From Nitrososphaera sp. UBA210 (GTDB lineage: Archaea; Thermoproteota; Nitrososphaeria; Nitrososphaerales; Nitrososphaeraceae), in NCBI GenBank assembly GCA_002494895.1, contig DADA01000084.1, forward strand, positions 1 through 12,254: DNA of 12,254 nt, written 5' to 3'. The translations under genes and the position numbers were made by a program. This document shows positions 1-6,412 of this stretch, in pieces. Below the pieces are notes generated by a model. That model was given only the letters and a program-made list of their open reading frames with translations. It was not told the origin of the DNA and ran no database searches. Every line of letters starts with the position of its first letter. Positions within the stretch are counted from its first letter, which is position 1.

Positions 1-251
1 CCGACGGCATTGTTGCCCTCCAGTACGCAAGCCACGACTGTGCCTGAAGTGATGAATGAAACGAGTTCGCCAAAGAACGGCTTGTCCTTGTGCACTGAAT
101 AGAATTCCTGTGCCTTTTCTTTGGTGAAATCATACGACTTCAGTTTCTTGATCTGAAAACCCTTTTTCTCAAAGCGCGCTAATATGCTTCCGGTGAGCTG
201 CCGCCTGAACCCATCAGGCTTTACAACGATAAGCGTCTGTTCTACCGCCAT
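1..251 (-). CDS. ndk: Nucleoside diphosphate kinase, N-terminal part (runs off left edge)
   Basis: NDK transfers the gamma-phosphate of ATP to nucleoside diphosphates through a phospho-histidine and balances cytosolic NTP pools. The visible N-terminus begins MAVEQTLIVVKPDG; Lys11 in VKPDG is the family's ATP-binding lysine. The later segment HKDKPFFGELVSFITSG matches the conserved PFF..L..F..SG region, with Thr where Pro is usual after SG. The catalytic His lies beyond the window, so the C-terminal part is missing because of the edge, not truncation. The ATG at 251 is chosen because the ATG at 260 is out of frame and stops after five codons. The gene starts 11 bases after the rpl24e stop and is the fourth gene of the ribosomal operon, the usual archaeal order L7Ae-S28e-L24e-Ndk. 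Confidence 0.95.
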   Translation of the reverse strand, partial: MAVEQTLIVVKPDGFRRQLTGSILARFEKKGFQIKKLKSYDFTKEKAQEFYSVHKDKPFFGELVSFITSGTVVACVLEGNNAV

Positions 252-262
252 CCGGCCATGCA

Positions 263-475
263 CTACTTTTTGACGCGCAGGCCGCCCTTGGCATAGCGGC
301 TGGTCCACTTTAATTTCCTAGGGTCGCGTTTTAGAACACGCAGGTTCTTCTTGCACTTGCTGGAGCAGGTCCATTGCACCTGGCCATCATTTCTTACCAA
401 CATGATGCCGTGTCCTGTGGTTATGCGGTTACCGCAGAAAAAGCAATTGCGGAGAGATGATGCTGCCTTGCTCAT
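263..475 (-). CDS. rpl24e: 50S ribosomal protein L24e
   Basis: This is a 70-residue zinc-ribbon protein of the archaeal large ribosomal subunit. The zinc ligands are visible as Cys11-x2-Cys14 and Cys37-x3-Cys41 (CFFCG and CSSKC), followed by the family's basic stretch KNLRVLKRDPRKLKWTSR. Length is normal for archaeal L24e. The start ATG at 475 lies 7 bases after the rps28e stop. Its Shine-Dalgarno motif GGTGAC (487 to 482) overlaps that stop codon, so the two genes are likely translationally coupled. It sits between rps28e and ndk in a conserved archaeal operon. The call is secure from the sequence alone. Confidence 0.97.
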   Translation of the reverse strand: MSKAASSLRNCFFCGNRITTGHGIMLVRNDGQVQWTCSSKCKKNLRVLKRDPRKLKWTSRYAKGGLRVKK

Positions 476-482
476 GCCATTG

Positions 483-698
483 TCACCTTATCTTGCGCGC
501 CTCGCGCTCTGTTTCCCGGAGCATCAGGATGTCGTTCATGCGCACCGCTCCCTTGACATTTCTGGTGAGAATCCGGCCCTTGTCCTTGCCCTCGAGTACC
601 TTTACCCTTACCTGAATGACTTCGCCTGCAATGCCTGTCCTACCCACTACCTGGATGACTTCAGCGGGAACGACCTTTTCTTCGGCTGCCTTGCTCAT
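483..698 (-). CDS. rps28e: 30S ribosomal protein S28e
   Basis: This is the small-subunit ribosomal protein S28e, 71 residues, an OB-fold protein near the mRNA exit side of the archaeal 30S subunit. The core VIQVVGRTGIAGEVIQVRVKVLEGKDKGR (residues 14-42, given here as a family landmark) and the C-terminal signature RETEREARKIR (61-71) are typical. It begins 18 bases after the rpl7ae stop. The motif GGTGT at 710 to 706, about 7 bases before the ATG, is the ribosome binding site. It is followed within 7 bases by rpl24e. Nothing unusual is seen. Confidence 0.97.
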   Translation of the reverse strand: MSKAAEEKVVPAEVIQVVGRTGIAGEVIQVRVKVLEGKDKGRILTRNVKGAVRMNDILMLRETEREARKIR

Positions 699-716
699 CC
701 GTCAGACACCTTTCGC

Positions 717-1097
717 TTACTCTTTCTTTGCCTTTAGGCCGCTTATGGAGGTAATTACTTGCTCGATGATATGCTGGGCCTCACCCGCGTCAATGATAGT
801 GGCCGCCGCTGATCCCACATCGATCCCAAGAGACGCGCCGAGCTGCTGCTTGCTTGGCACAAAGATAAATGCGGCATTGCGCTCTTCGCAAAGGATTGGC
901 AGATGCGCCACCACCTCTGGTGGTTCCACGTCCTCGGCGATAACGACGAGTTTTGAAACGCCGCGCTCGATAGCCTTGGTGGTCTCGTTGGTGCCCTTGC
1001 GCACCTTGCCACTTTGTTTCGCGACCCGTACCGCCTCGTAAACTGCATTTACTAGATCCTTAGAAGCTTCAAACTTTACGTAATATGGCTTACTCAA
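717..1097 (-). CDS. rpl7ae: 50S ribosomal protein L7Ae, TTG start
   Basis: L7Ae binds kink-turn RNA. In archaea it serves in the ribosome, in C/D and H/ACA guide RNPs and in RNase P. The protein is 126 residues, and the RNA-binding signature KGTNETTKAIERG lies at residues 34-46. The start is read as TTG at 1097. A GGTGAT Shine-Dalgarno (1110 to 1105) sits 7 bases upstream, and the N-terminus MSKPYYVKFE has the family form. A nearby ATG at 1104 is out of frame and stops after four codons. A TATA-like box at 1150-1157 would place the transcript start near 1127, making this the first gene of the operon with rps28e, rpl24e and ndk. The TTG start may limit its translation relative to its neighbours; that is inference. 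Confidence 0.96.
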   Translation of the reverse strand: MSKPYYVKFEASKDLVNAVYEAVRVAKQSGKVRKGTNETTKAIERGVSKLVVIAEDVEPPEVVAHLPILCEERNAAFIFVPSKQQLGASLGIDVGSAAATIIDAGEAQHIIEQVITSISGLKAKKE

Positions 1098-1104
1098 TTT
1101 TCAT

Positions 1105-1110
1105 ATCACC
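1105..1110 (-). promoter_or_regulatory. Shine-Dalgarno site deciding the TTG start of rpl7ae
   Basis: Read on the minus strand this is GGTGAT, 7 bases before TTG at 1097. The same motif and spacing occur before other non-leaderless genes in the window (rps28e, rpl24e, and the proposed start at 4903), which supports the TTG start over nearby out-of-frame ATG codons. Confidence 0.75.
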
Positions 1111-1149
1111 CATCGGGATCATCTTAGTTTTCAGTAGAAGAACAAGCGT

Positions 1150-1157
1150 ATTAAATA
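1150..1157 (-). promoter_or_regulatory. TATA box of the ribosomal protein operon
   Basis: The minus strand reads TATTTAAT. Its centre is about 56 bases before the rpl7ae start, predicting a leader of about 30 bases that includes the GGTGAT site. It lies in the short gap between glmM and rpl7ae. Confidence 0.55.
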
Positions 1158-1170
1158 CCTTTATCTGCGG

Positions 1171-2550
1171 CTACGCGATCTTTGACTGAACGAGTTTCTT
1201 GTATTCTTCAACCTTGGAATCCAGCAGCGACTTGTCCGTGGACTCGCCGTACATCCTGATCAGTGGCTCAGTTCCGCTCGGCCGGACCATGATCCAGGTT
1301 GCTTCGTCTATCCAGACCTTGGCTCCATCGAGCGTCTCGACTCTCCTTGGGCTCCCGTGTTCAATGCAGGCCTTTACCGCAGCGTCAATTACGTCGCGTG
1401 ATTTGCACACAAACTTTGTCTTGAACTGATACATCCGGGGAAGCTGGGCGACAAGATCCGAAAACGAGGCATCTTGAGCAGCTAGCATGTCTAGCACTAA
1501 AGCAGTCGCCATCGCGCCGTCCCTGACCTGGTTCAGCGCGCCGTACATAAAGCCGCCATTTTCCTCCAGCCCGAGAAGCGCTTTTCGCCTGACCATCTCC
1601 CTTGACACCTCTACGCTGCCCACCTTTGTGTGGATCAATCTGGACCCCGCGCGCTCCGTGATAATCGACAGCAGCATCGTGGTGTTGATCGGGCAGACAA
1701 CCTCGGCCCCTTTGTGCTTGTGCGACAGGAGATGGTTTACGAGCAGCGCGCCGGTCTTGTCGCCCCAGTGAACTACGCCCTTGTCGTCGCAGAACATGCT
1801 TCTGTCACCGTCACCATCGTAGGCGGCACCAAAATCCGCGCCCGAGGATCTCACCGTTTCGGTAAGCGCCTCCAGATTCTCCGGTGTCGGCTCTGAGCCA
1901 CGACCTGGAAAGCCTCCATCTATCTGGCCATTGATAACGATCACTTTGCAGCCGAGCTTTTGCGCCAGGATGGGAGCAACAACCGCCTGTGCACCGTTTC
2001 CCACGTCCATCACCACGGTGAATTTGCGCTTCCTTATCCTGTCAGAATCGACCAGTGCGAGCGCAGCGCCTATGTATTTTTCGATCACGCTGTCGTCTGG
2101 ATGATCCTGTCCCGAACCATCAACCCGATCAAAAGTCCGGGAATAGTAAATGTCTTCCACCTTCATCTCATCCTCTCTAGAGATCTCTACTCCGTCTGCT
2201 GCTGTGGGTTTGATCCCGTTGTACTGTGGCGGGTTGTGAGAAGCCGTTATCATTATCCCGCCGTTGTAGCCTAGTTTCTTTGCAGCATATTGTAAGCATG
2301 GCGTTGGCACAAGTCCTGCATTTCCAACGTCAAGACCTGCGGAGTTCAGGGTAGACCTGACGACTCTGGAGAGTGCAGGGCCGGAAGTGCGCCCGTCGTT
2401 TCCAACTACTATTGGCCTTTTTCCAAAATGCGTGGCAAGCGAATAACAAAGATCGATGACAACTTTGTGGGTAAGCTCCTGACCGTAGACTCCGCGTACC
2501 CCGTTTGTGCCAAAAAGACGCGGCCTAGCGCCGCTGCCCGCAGTCTGCAT
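1171..2550 (-). CDS. glmM: Phosphohexomutase, probably phosphoglucosamine mutase
   Basis: This 459-residue protein belongs to the alpha-D-phosphohexomutase family, which shifts phosphate between C6 and C1 of hexose phosphates. GlmM makes glucosamine-1-phosphate for UDP-GlcNAc, used in archaeal glycans. The four family sites are intact: the active-site serine in TASHNPPQYNGIK (Ser104), the metal loop DGDGDR (245-250), the sugar-recognition loop EENGG (329-333) and the phosphate-binding loop RPSGTEP (423-429). The EENGG form points to the archaeal GlmM branch, but phosphomannomutase or phosphoglucomutase activity cannot be excluded. The ATG at 2550 is chosen because in-frame stops lie just upstream (TGA and TAG). 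There is no Shine-Dalgarno motif, so the mRNA is probably near-leaderless. It is not clearly co-transcribed with rpl7ae, which has its own TATA box. Confidence 0.9.
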   Translation of the reverse strand: MQTAGSGARPRLFGTNGVRGVYGQELTHKVVIDLCYSLATHFGKRPIVVGNDGRTSGPALSRVVRSTLNSAGLDVGNAGLVPTPCLQYAAKKLGYNGGIMITASHNPPQYNGIKPTAADGVEISREDEMKVEDIYYSRTFDRVDGSGQDHPDDSVIEKYIGAALALVDSDRIRKRKFTVVMDVGNGAQAVVAPILAQKLGCKVIVINGQIDGGFPGRGSEPTPENLEALTETVRSSGADFGAAYDGDGDRSMFCDDKGVVHWGDKTGALLVNHLLSHKHKGAEVVCPINTTMLLSIITERAGSRLIHTKVGSVEVSREMVRRKALLGLEENGGFMYGALNQVRDGAMATALVLDMLAAQDASFSDLVAQLPRMYQFKTKFVCKSRDVIDAAVKACIEHGSPRRVETLDGAKVWIDEATWIMVRPSGTEPLIRMYGESTDKSLLDSKVEEYKKLVQSKIA

Positions 2551-2581
2551 CTATTTTCATTTCATGCATGTGGGATGACAA

Positions 2582-2589
2582 TAGATAAA
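2582..2589 (-). promoter_or_regulatory. TATA box of glmM
   Basis: The minus strand reads TTTATCTA, centred about 35 bases before the ATG at 2550. This predicts a leader of only about 9 bases, in keeping with the lack of a ribosome binding site there. Confidence 0.45.
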
Positions 2590-2651
2590 CACTATGTAGT
2601 GCAGACTATGTTGAAAACATTCAGCGATGGTGGCGTTACCGCGCAATAATA

Positions 2652-2659
2652 GATAAATT
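2652..2659 (+). promoter_or_regulatory. TATA box of tRNA-Leu
   Basis: GATAAATT is centred 28 bases before the first base of the mature tRNA, the expected spacing for an archaeal promoter with a very short tRNA leader. Confidence 0.6.
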
Positions 2660-2716
2660 TGGCTGGTAGTTCTTGCAAGTTAAGCGGGGGTTGCCAAGCC
2701 CGGTCAACGGCGCAGG

Positions 2717-2736
2717 TCTCTTTTATAGAGTGCGAA
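2717..2736 (+). other. tRNA intron 1, non-canonical position 30/31
   Basis: This 20-base intron is bounded by a clean bulge-helix-bulge. The 4-bp central helix is CGCA (2711-2714) with TGCG (2731-2734). The two 3-base bulges are GG^T (2715-2717) and AA^G (2735-2737). The intron-side helix is CTCT (2718-2721) with AGAG (2727-2730), closed by loop TTTAT. No outer exon helix is evident, as is common for non-canonical introns. Cleavage after the second bulge base gives G30^T and A^G31. Confidence 0.82.
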
Positions 2737-2743
2737 GCTTAGA

Positions 2744-2772
2744 ATGAGCCGGGCTATGCTCGGGATCCTATA
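2744..2772 (+). other. tRNA intron 2, near canonical position 37/38
   Basis: About 29 bases lie between the anticodon and the 3' anticodon stem. An internal hairpin GAGC (2746-2749) with GCTC (2758-2761) is visible, and TAG (2740-2742) can pair with CTA (2768-2770). The flanking bulges are not canonical. The boundary can slide by one base (A2743/A2744 and A2772/A2773), so the exact ends are uncertain although the mature sequence is not affected. Confidence 0.65.
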
Positions 2773-2903
2773 ACCCTGTTCCTTAGGGATTCGTGGGTTC
2801 GAATCCCACCCCCCGCACTTTTCCATCACGTTCTAGATCGAGGCAATGATATTGCTCGTGAATTATGTAACATCTGATAAGTAGCAGAATTGTCAGAAAC
2901 CAC

Positions 2904-2911
2904 TAATAATA
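2904..2911 (+). promoter_or_regulatory. TATA box of the PEFG-CTERM protein gene
   Basis: TAATAATA is centred 25.5 bases before the GTG at 2933, so transcription should start at the start codon itself (leaderless). Confidence 0.55.
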
Positions 2912-2932
2912 CTCATTGGCTAATTCCGAGCT

Positions 2933-4663
2933 GTGATAGCCAAGGTTCTATCACTGCAACTATTGATTATACTGTCCGCCCTAGTTCCAAACATTCTCGC
3001 TCCAGCGGCAGCCCAAGAAGACGCGCTTACTGTAAGGACAAACGACGACGAATATGATCTGGAGGAAACAGTAAGAGTGTCAGGAAAAGTCGTCCAGCTT
3101 GTAGGCAGCGAGAACGTCATCGTAAAATGGATCAAGCCGGACAGGAATAGCATCACTTCATCTCCGATCGTCCCCAAGCTGGATGGAACTTATAGCGCGA
3201 CCTTGCTGCTCGATCCCGAAACCGTGACAGGAGGCAAGTGGATGGTCGAGGTGGCCTATTCTGACTTGGTTGCAAATTCGACTTTTGTTGTAAAGGATCC
3301 CTTTTTTGATGTCGAGATAGACGGCAGCAGTAGCGGCGACATCACTTTCGAAAGTGGGCAACAGGTAACCATAGCGGGAACGATCTATAACGAAGAGCCA
3401 GGTGAGGAGCGGGTAGTCATGACCATAAGAAATGCAAAGGGAAACGTCTTTGAAAGCCTGCTGGTTTTGCTTGACAAGAGGGAATTCAGTCACACGATCT
3501 CCCTGGAAGGATCCAGGGTAACGTACGGTGAATGGACAGTTGACATCAGGTACCATGGAGGGCACAGGACGGCAATGACATTTGATGTGGTTCCTTCCCC
3601 GGTCACCATCAAGACGGACAAGGGCTCATTTTTCCCGGGTGATATGGCCGTGATCAGCGGCGAGCTGGACGAATCAGTAGCATCGGGCAACGGAGGTAAA
3701 GTTGTATCCATCATTGTAACGAACCAAAATGGCCAGGTGTACAAGACAGGACAGGTCGAGACCAGCAGCAATGGCTCGTATGTATTTCAACTGGAATTCT
3801 TCGGCGCAAAGGCTGCAAGCTATGGTGGATGGCAAGCGGTAGCGGAATATGATGACCACAGGGGGATTGCAACATTTAGTATGAAGGAGCCGGCCATGCC
3901 TTTGACGGTGAAAACCAACATGCCGTCGTTTAGCCCCAGCCAGCCAATCAGGGTGCTCGGAAAAGTGGCCGAACTGGGTTCGCACAACGTAGCCGTGCAC
4001 CTCTTCTCAGATTCTGGCATCCTGCTAAAGTATGCAGAGGTCAATGTGAACCAGAACTATACTTTCGCCCACCAGATTATTCCCGATCATGACACGGATC
4101 CCGGCATTTATGAAATTCTGGTCACGTACGATGGGAAGGAGGCAAGAACAACTTTCGAGGTGAAGAATTCGGTGGTTGTGGTAGACGATGATGATGGCGT
4201 TCCCGTCATCTCTGGGACCTACAAGCTGGAGATCGACGAGCACATCCACAACGTCAGGTACAAGCTCATGGGCACCGAGGCCATCGATCGGATGAGCCTT
4301 AACAATCAGACCAAGACGCTGACCATTGAGATTTTTTCGACCGAGAACGGAACCCTAGTTCTGGAAATACCAAGGAGGCTGATAGACTCGCTCAGCCAGA
4401 ATGGTAGTGACACACAATACATTGTATCTGCCATTTATGCGAACGGCACCCTGGCCAGCTTGCCGTTCAGCGAAGAAAACAGCACTGACAGGCTTAGAGT
4501 TCTCACTATGGACTTTGAGAAGGGTACGGATCTAATAACCATCACAGGCACTAAAGTGATCCCGGAATTCGGCGCTTTGCCTGCGATTGCACTCATGACA
4601 GCCATTGCAACGACTATGGCAATCGGCTATTTCGGAAGCTCAAAGGTATCGCGCAAGAAATAG
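2933..4663 (+). CDS. Secreted multi-domain beta-sandwich protein with PEFG-CTERM sorting tail
   Basis: This 576-residue cell-surface protein has a signal peptide at residues 1-27 (hydrophobic run ending PAAA, then QED). Four related repeats of about 90-95 residues follow, at roughly 31-121, 125-219, 223-317 and 322-411. Each opens with a pattern like V-x-T-(x)n-G-x-V-x-V-x-G and ends TTFEV or similar, typical of Ig-like or macroglobulin-type beta-sandwiches. A further domain spans about 428-540. The C-terminus carries PEFG at 544-547, a hydrophobic helix (549-568) and a basic tail KVSRKK. This is the thaumarchaeal PEFG-CTERM signal, processed by an archaeosortase-type enzyme. The GTG start at 2933 fits a leaderless mRNA. 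No enzyme motif is seen, so an envelope or adhesion role is inference. Confidence 0.85.
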   Translation: MIAKVLSLQLLIILSALVPNILAPAAAQEDALTVRTNDDEYDLEETVRVSGKVVQLVGSENVIVKWIKPDRNSITSSPIVPKLDGTYSATLLLDPETVTGGKWMVEVAYSDLVANSTFVVKDPFFDVEIDGSSSGDITFESGQQVTIAGTIYNEEPGEERVVMTIRNAKGNVFESLLVLLDKREFSHTISLEGSRVTYGEWTVDIRYHGGHRTAMTFDVVPSPVTIKTDKGSFFPGDMAVISGELDESVASGNGGKVVSIIVTNQNGQVYKTGQVETSSNGSYVFQLEFFGAKAASYGGWQAVAEYDDHRGIATFSMKEPAMPLTVKTNMPSFSPSQPIRVLGKVAELGSHNVAVHLFSDSGILLKYAEVNVNQNYTFAHQIIPDHDTDPGIYEILVTYDGKEARTTFEVKNSVVVVDDDDGVPVISGTYKLEIDEHIHNVRYKLMGTEAIDRMSLNNQTKTLTIEIFSTENGTLVLEIPRRLIDSLSQNGSDTQYIVSAIYANGTLASLPFSEENSTDRLRVLTMDFEKGTDLITITGTKVIPEFGALPAIALMTAIATTMAIGYFGSSKVSRKK

Positions 4664-4902
4664 AATCTGAGAAACGCCGTCTCAAACGCGATAGGAATTC
4701 TGTTCAATAGTCTGGTTGCGGTTCAGCGGCACGATCCGATCATTCAACAATCTGTCATTACCATCAGCTACATACAAAATACGATATGTGATTTGCGCGG
4801 GATTCTATTTCTGTAACATTGCGAAGCAACCGGAAGGTCAGCAATAGGAGATCTCGTGACTCTGCGCCGAGCGCAAAGTATGAGAAGGGGGTGATCCGCG
4901 AT
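4664..4902 (+). other. Intergenic stretch with a weak promoter signal
   Basis: No convincing RNA or separate gene was found. GATATGTG (4783-4790) could be a TATA box for the downstream gene, putting the transcript start near 4812. A small inverted repeat TGAGA/TCTCA with a 7-base loop lies just after the upstream stop (4668-4684) but has no T-run, so it is a poor terminator. The same frame as the next gene is open from a TTG at 4819, discussed there. Confidence 0.4.
4890..4895 (+). promoter_or_regulatory. Shine-Dalgarno site supporting a TTG start at 4903
   Basis: GGTGAT ends 7 bases before TTG 4903, the same motif and spacing as in front of rpl7ae. No comparable site precedes the more upstream TTG at 4819. 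Confidence 0.6.
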
Positions 4903-6369
4903 TTGACAAAGGGCCCCGTTCGTGTTCTCCTGCTGTTGCTGGGTTCGCTCTTGATCTGGTCGGGCTCAAGCCTTTCGTATCCGATAGGCGCCTTTGCCCA
5001 ACAAGACGATCCTGATTACGATTCCAGTTCTGATGAAGAATACTATGACGACTATTATGACTATGAGGAAAATTCGGAATACTACGACCCAGGGTATGAA
5101 GAATCGGCGTCTCCCTCCTTCGGTCCAACACCTTTTGATGACATTGTCCAGATAGAAGAAGAGGACATAGTTTCCATTAATGTCCTCAATAACGACAAGG
5201 CCCATCTAGGCTGGGACGGCGCTATGACTATTCTCAACGTCTCAGAGCCCACTTTTGGCCGAGTTACGATCAATCATGACAATACTATCATCTACATGCC
5301 GTTCCAGATCTCCCTGCCAGCCGACTATGAAAAGTCCGATGTATTCCATTATGCTGCAACAGATGGTGACGGCTTGTCTCACGAAGGAACCGTAACGGTC
5401 TGGATACGTCAAACCAATGACGATCCCATCGCATACTCGAACGAATACGAGGTTGGCGAGAACGGACAGTTGGCGTTCTATCTAGAGGGCTATGACGAAG
5501 ATGATGACAGTCTGAAATTTGGGGTAGTCACCAACACCACGTTTGGCGATAGCACCATAGACGTTGATTCTGGCAGAGTAGTCTATACGCCGCATTACAA
5601 ATTCTCAGGTCTCGACATGATGGCATACACTGTGAATGATGGAAGATCCACCAGTCCGCCGGAACTAATCAGGCTCATAGTCGGGAATGGCGGAGGTTCA
5701 TCGCCCTCTGCGCACCCAGTCTCTGAAAGTGACGGTGGTGCAGATGAGGGACAACCGATTGCTGATGCAGGGCCGTCTATCAGCACGATACCTGGTATTG
5801 AAATGACACTGGATGGAAGCAAAAGTTATAGTCCGAATGGAGACATCTTAACATATTCGTGGTCCCAGGCGGCAGGTCCGGATGTATCTCTGGCTGGCGA
5901 GGACTCTGCCTTTCTGAGCTTTGTTGCTCCCGAGGTTGAATCTGCTATGACCGTGACTTTTGAGCTTGTCGTAGCCGACAATTCGTTACAGAGCGCTCCT
6001 GCCTCGGTCACAATAACCGTGATTCCTGTTGACGTAGACGTAGTGCCAAACGTATATCCCAATAATATCAAATTGAGCCAGCCGGATGCTTTAATTCCTG
6101 TGGCAATCCTTGGCAGCGGCGACATGGACGCTTCAGATAACGTGGATGAAGACAGTCTTCGTTTCGGCCCGGGTCTTGCAGAAGCTACATCAATCGAATT
6201 CATTGACGTGAACTCGGATGGCTTTACAGATCTCTTGGGGTACTATAGAACGGGCGATCTAGGGCTAAATGTCGGCGACAAGACGGCATGCCTATCCGGC
6301 GATACAGAGATGAACGGTGGGGACATTTTTCCATTCACGGTCTGCAGGAATGTGAAAGTGTCGAACTAG
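4903..6369 (+). CDS. Secreted protein: acidic Tyr-rich N-terminus, Big/cadherin-like, PKD-like and IPVAIL-type C-terminal domains
   Basis: The frame is open from TTG 4819 (516 residues). I place the start at TTG 4903 (488 residues): a GGTGAT site precedes it, and it begins directly with a normal signal peptide (TKGPVRV, Leu-rich core, cleavage after AFA). In 516-numbering, 63-96 is a low-complexity Asp/Glu/Tyr tract. Residues 108-197 and 201-288 are two repeats like Big_9 or cadherin domains, with YxATDGDG and YTVNDG motifs. Residues 312-402 are PKD-like (ADAG.., LDGSKSYSPNGD, YSWSQ). Residues 405-516 match a domain common in environmental bacteria and archaea (PNNIKLS, LIPVAILG, DSLRFGP) with a possible Ca-binding loop DVNSDGFTDL. 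No PEFG tail or membrane anchor is seen, so it is probably released or bound non-covalently. Function is unknown. Confidence 0.82.
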   Translation: MTKGPVRVLLLLLGSLLIWSGSSLSYPIGAFAQQDDPDYDSSSDEEYYDDYYDYEENSEYYDPGYEESASPSFGPTPFDDIVQIEEEDIVSINVLNNDKAHLGWDGAMTILNVSEPTFGRVTINHDNTIIYMPFQISLPADYEKSDVFHYAATDGDGLSHEGTVTVWIRQTNDDPIAYSNEYEVGENGQLAFYLEGYDEDDDSLKFGVVTNTTFGDSTIDVDSGRVVYTPHYKFSGLDMMAYTVNDGRSTSPPELIRLIVGNGGGSSPSAHPVSESDGGADEGQPIADAGPSISTIPGIEMTLDGSKSYSPNGDILTYSWSQAAGPDVSLAGEDSAFLSFVAPEVESAMTVTFELVVADNSLQSAPASVTITVIPVDVDVVPNVYPNNIKLSQPDALIPVAILGSGDMDASDNVDEDSLRFGPGLAEATSIEFIDVNSDGFTDLLGYYRTGDLGLNVGDKTACLSGDTEMNGGDIFPFTVCRNVKVSN

Positions 6370-6412
6370 ACCCAGCCGAAAATTGGACCATAGCTGAGAT
6401 GCTTACATCACG

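Larger units (their letters stand above)
2684..2817 (+). tRNA. tRNA-Leu(UAG) with two introns
   Basis: The ends pair as acceptor stem GCGGGGG (2684-2690) with CCCCCGC (2810-2816), discriminator A2817. The T arm is GTGGG, loop TTCGAAT, CCCAC (2793-2809). The long variable arm TTCC-TTA-GGGA makes it a type II tRNA, and A73 plus the D-arm form point to leucine. The anticodon arm is broken in the gene. Removing 2717-2736 and 2744-2772 rebuilds a perfect stem CAGGG/CCCTG around the loop CTTAGAA, with anticodon TAG at 2740-2742, and a mature length of 85 bases. CCA is not encoded. A short CTTTT follows at 2818-2822. A single intron at 37/38 does not give a paired anticodon stem, which favours the two-intron reading. 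Confidence 0.88.

Noticed and set aside
1960..2274. Plus-strand frames of 70-140 codons opposite glmM and the ribosomal genes
   Set aside because: They are antisense shadows of well-recognised genes and have no domain features of their own.
2746..2761. Canonical bulge-helix-bulge at intron 2 of the tRNA
   Set aside because: The bases expected to pair with C32-A35 do not; only TAG/CTA pairs. The intron is kept on the basis of the restored mature stem, not a perfect motif.
4668..4684. Inverted repeat TGAGA/TCTCA as terminator of the PEFG gene
   Set aside because: Stem is only 5 bp and no T-run follows.
4819..4902. Upstream TTG start adding 28 basic residues to the secreted protein
   Set aside because: No ribosome binding site or TATA box at leaderless distance, and it would bury the signal peptide behind a long charged stretch.
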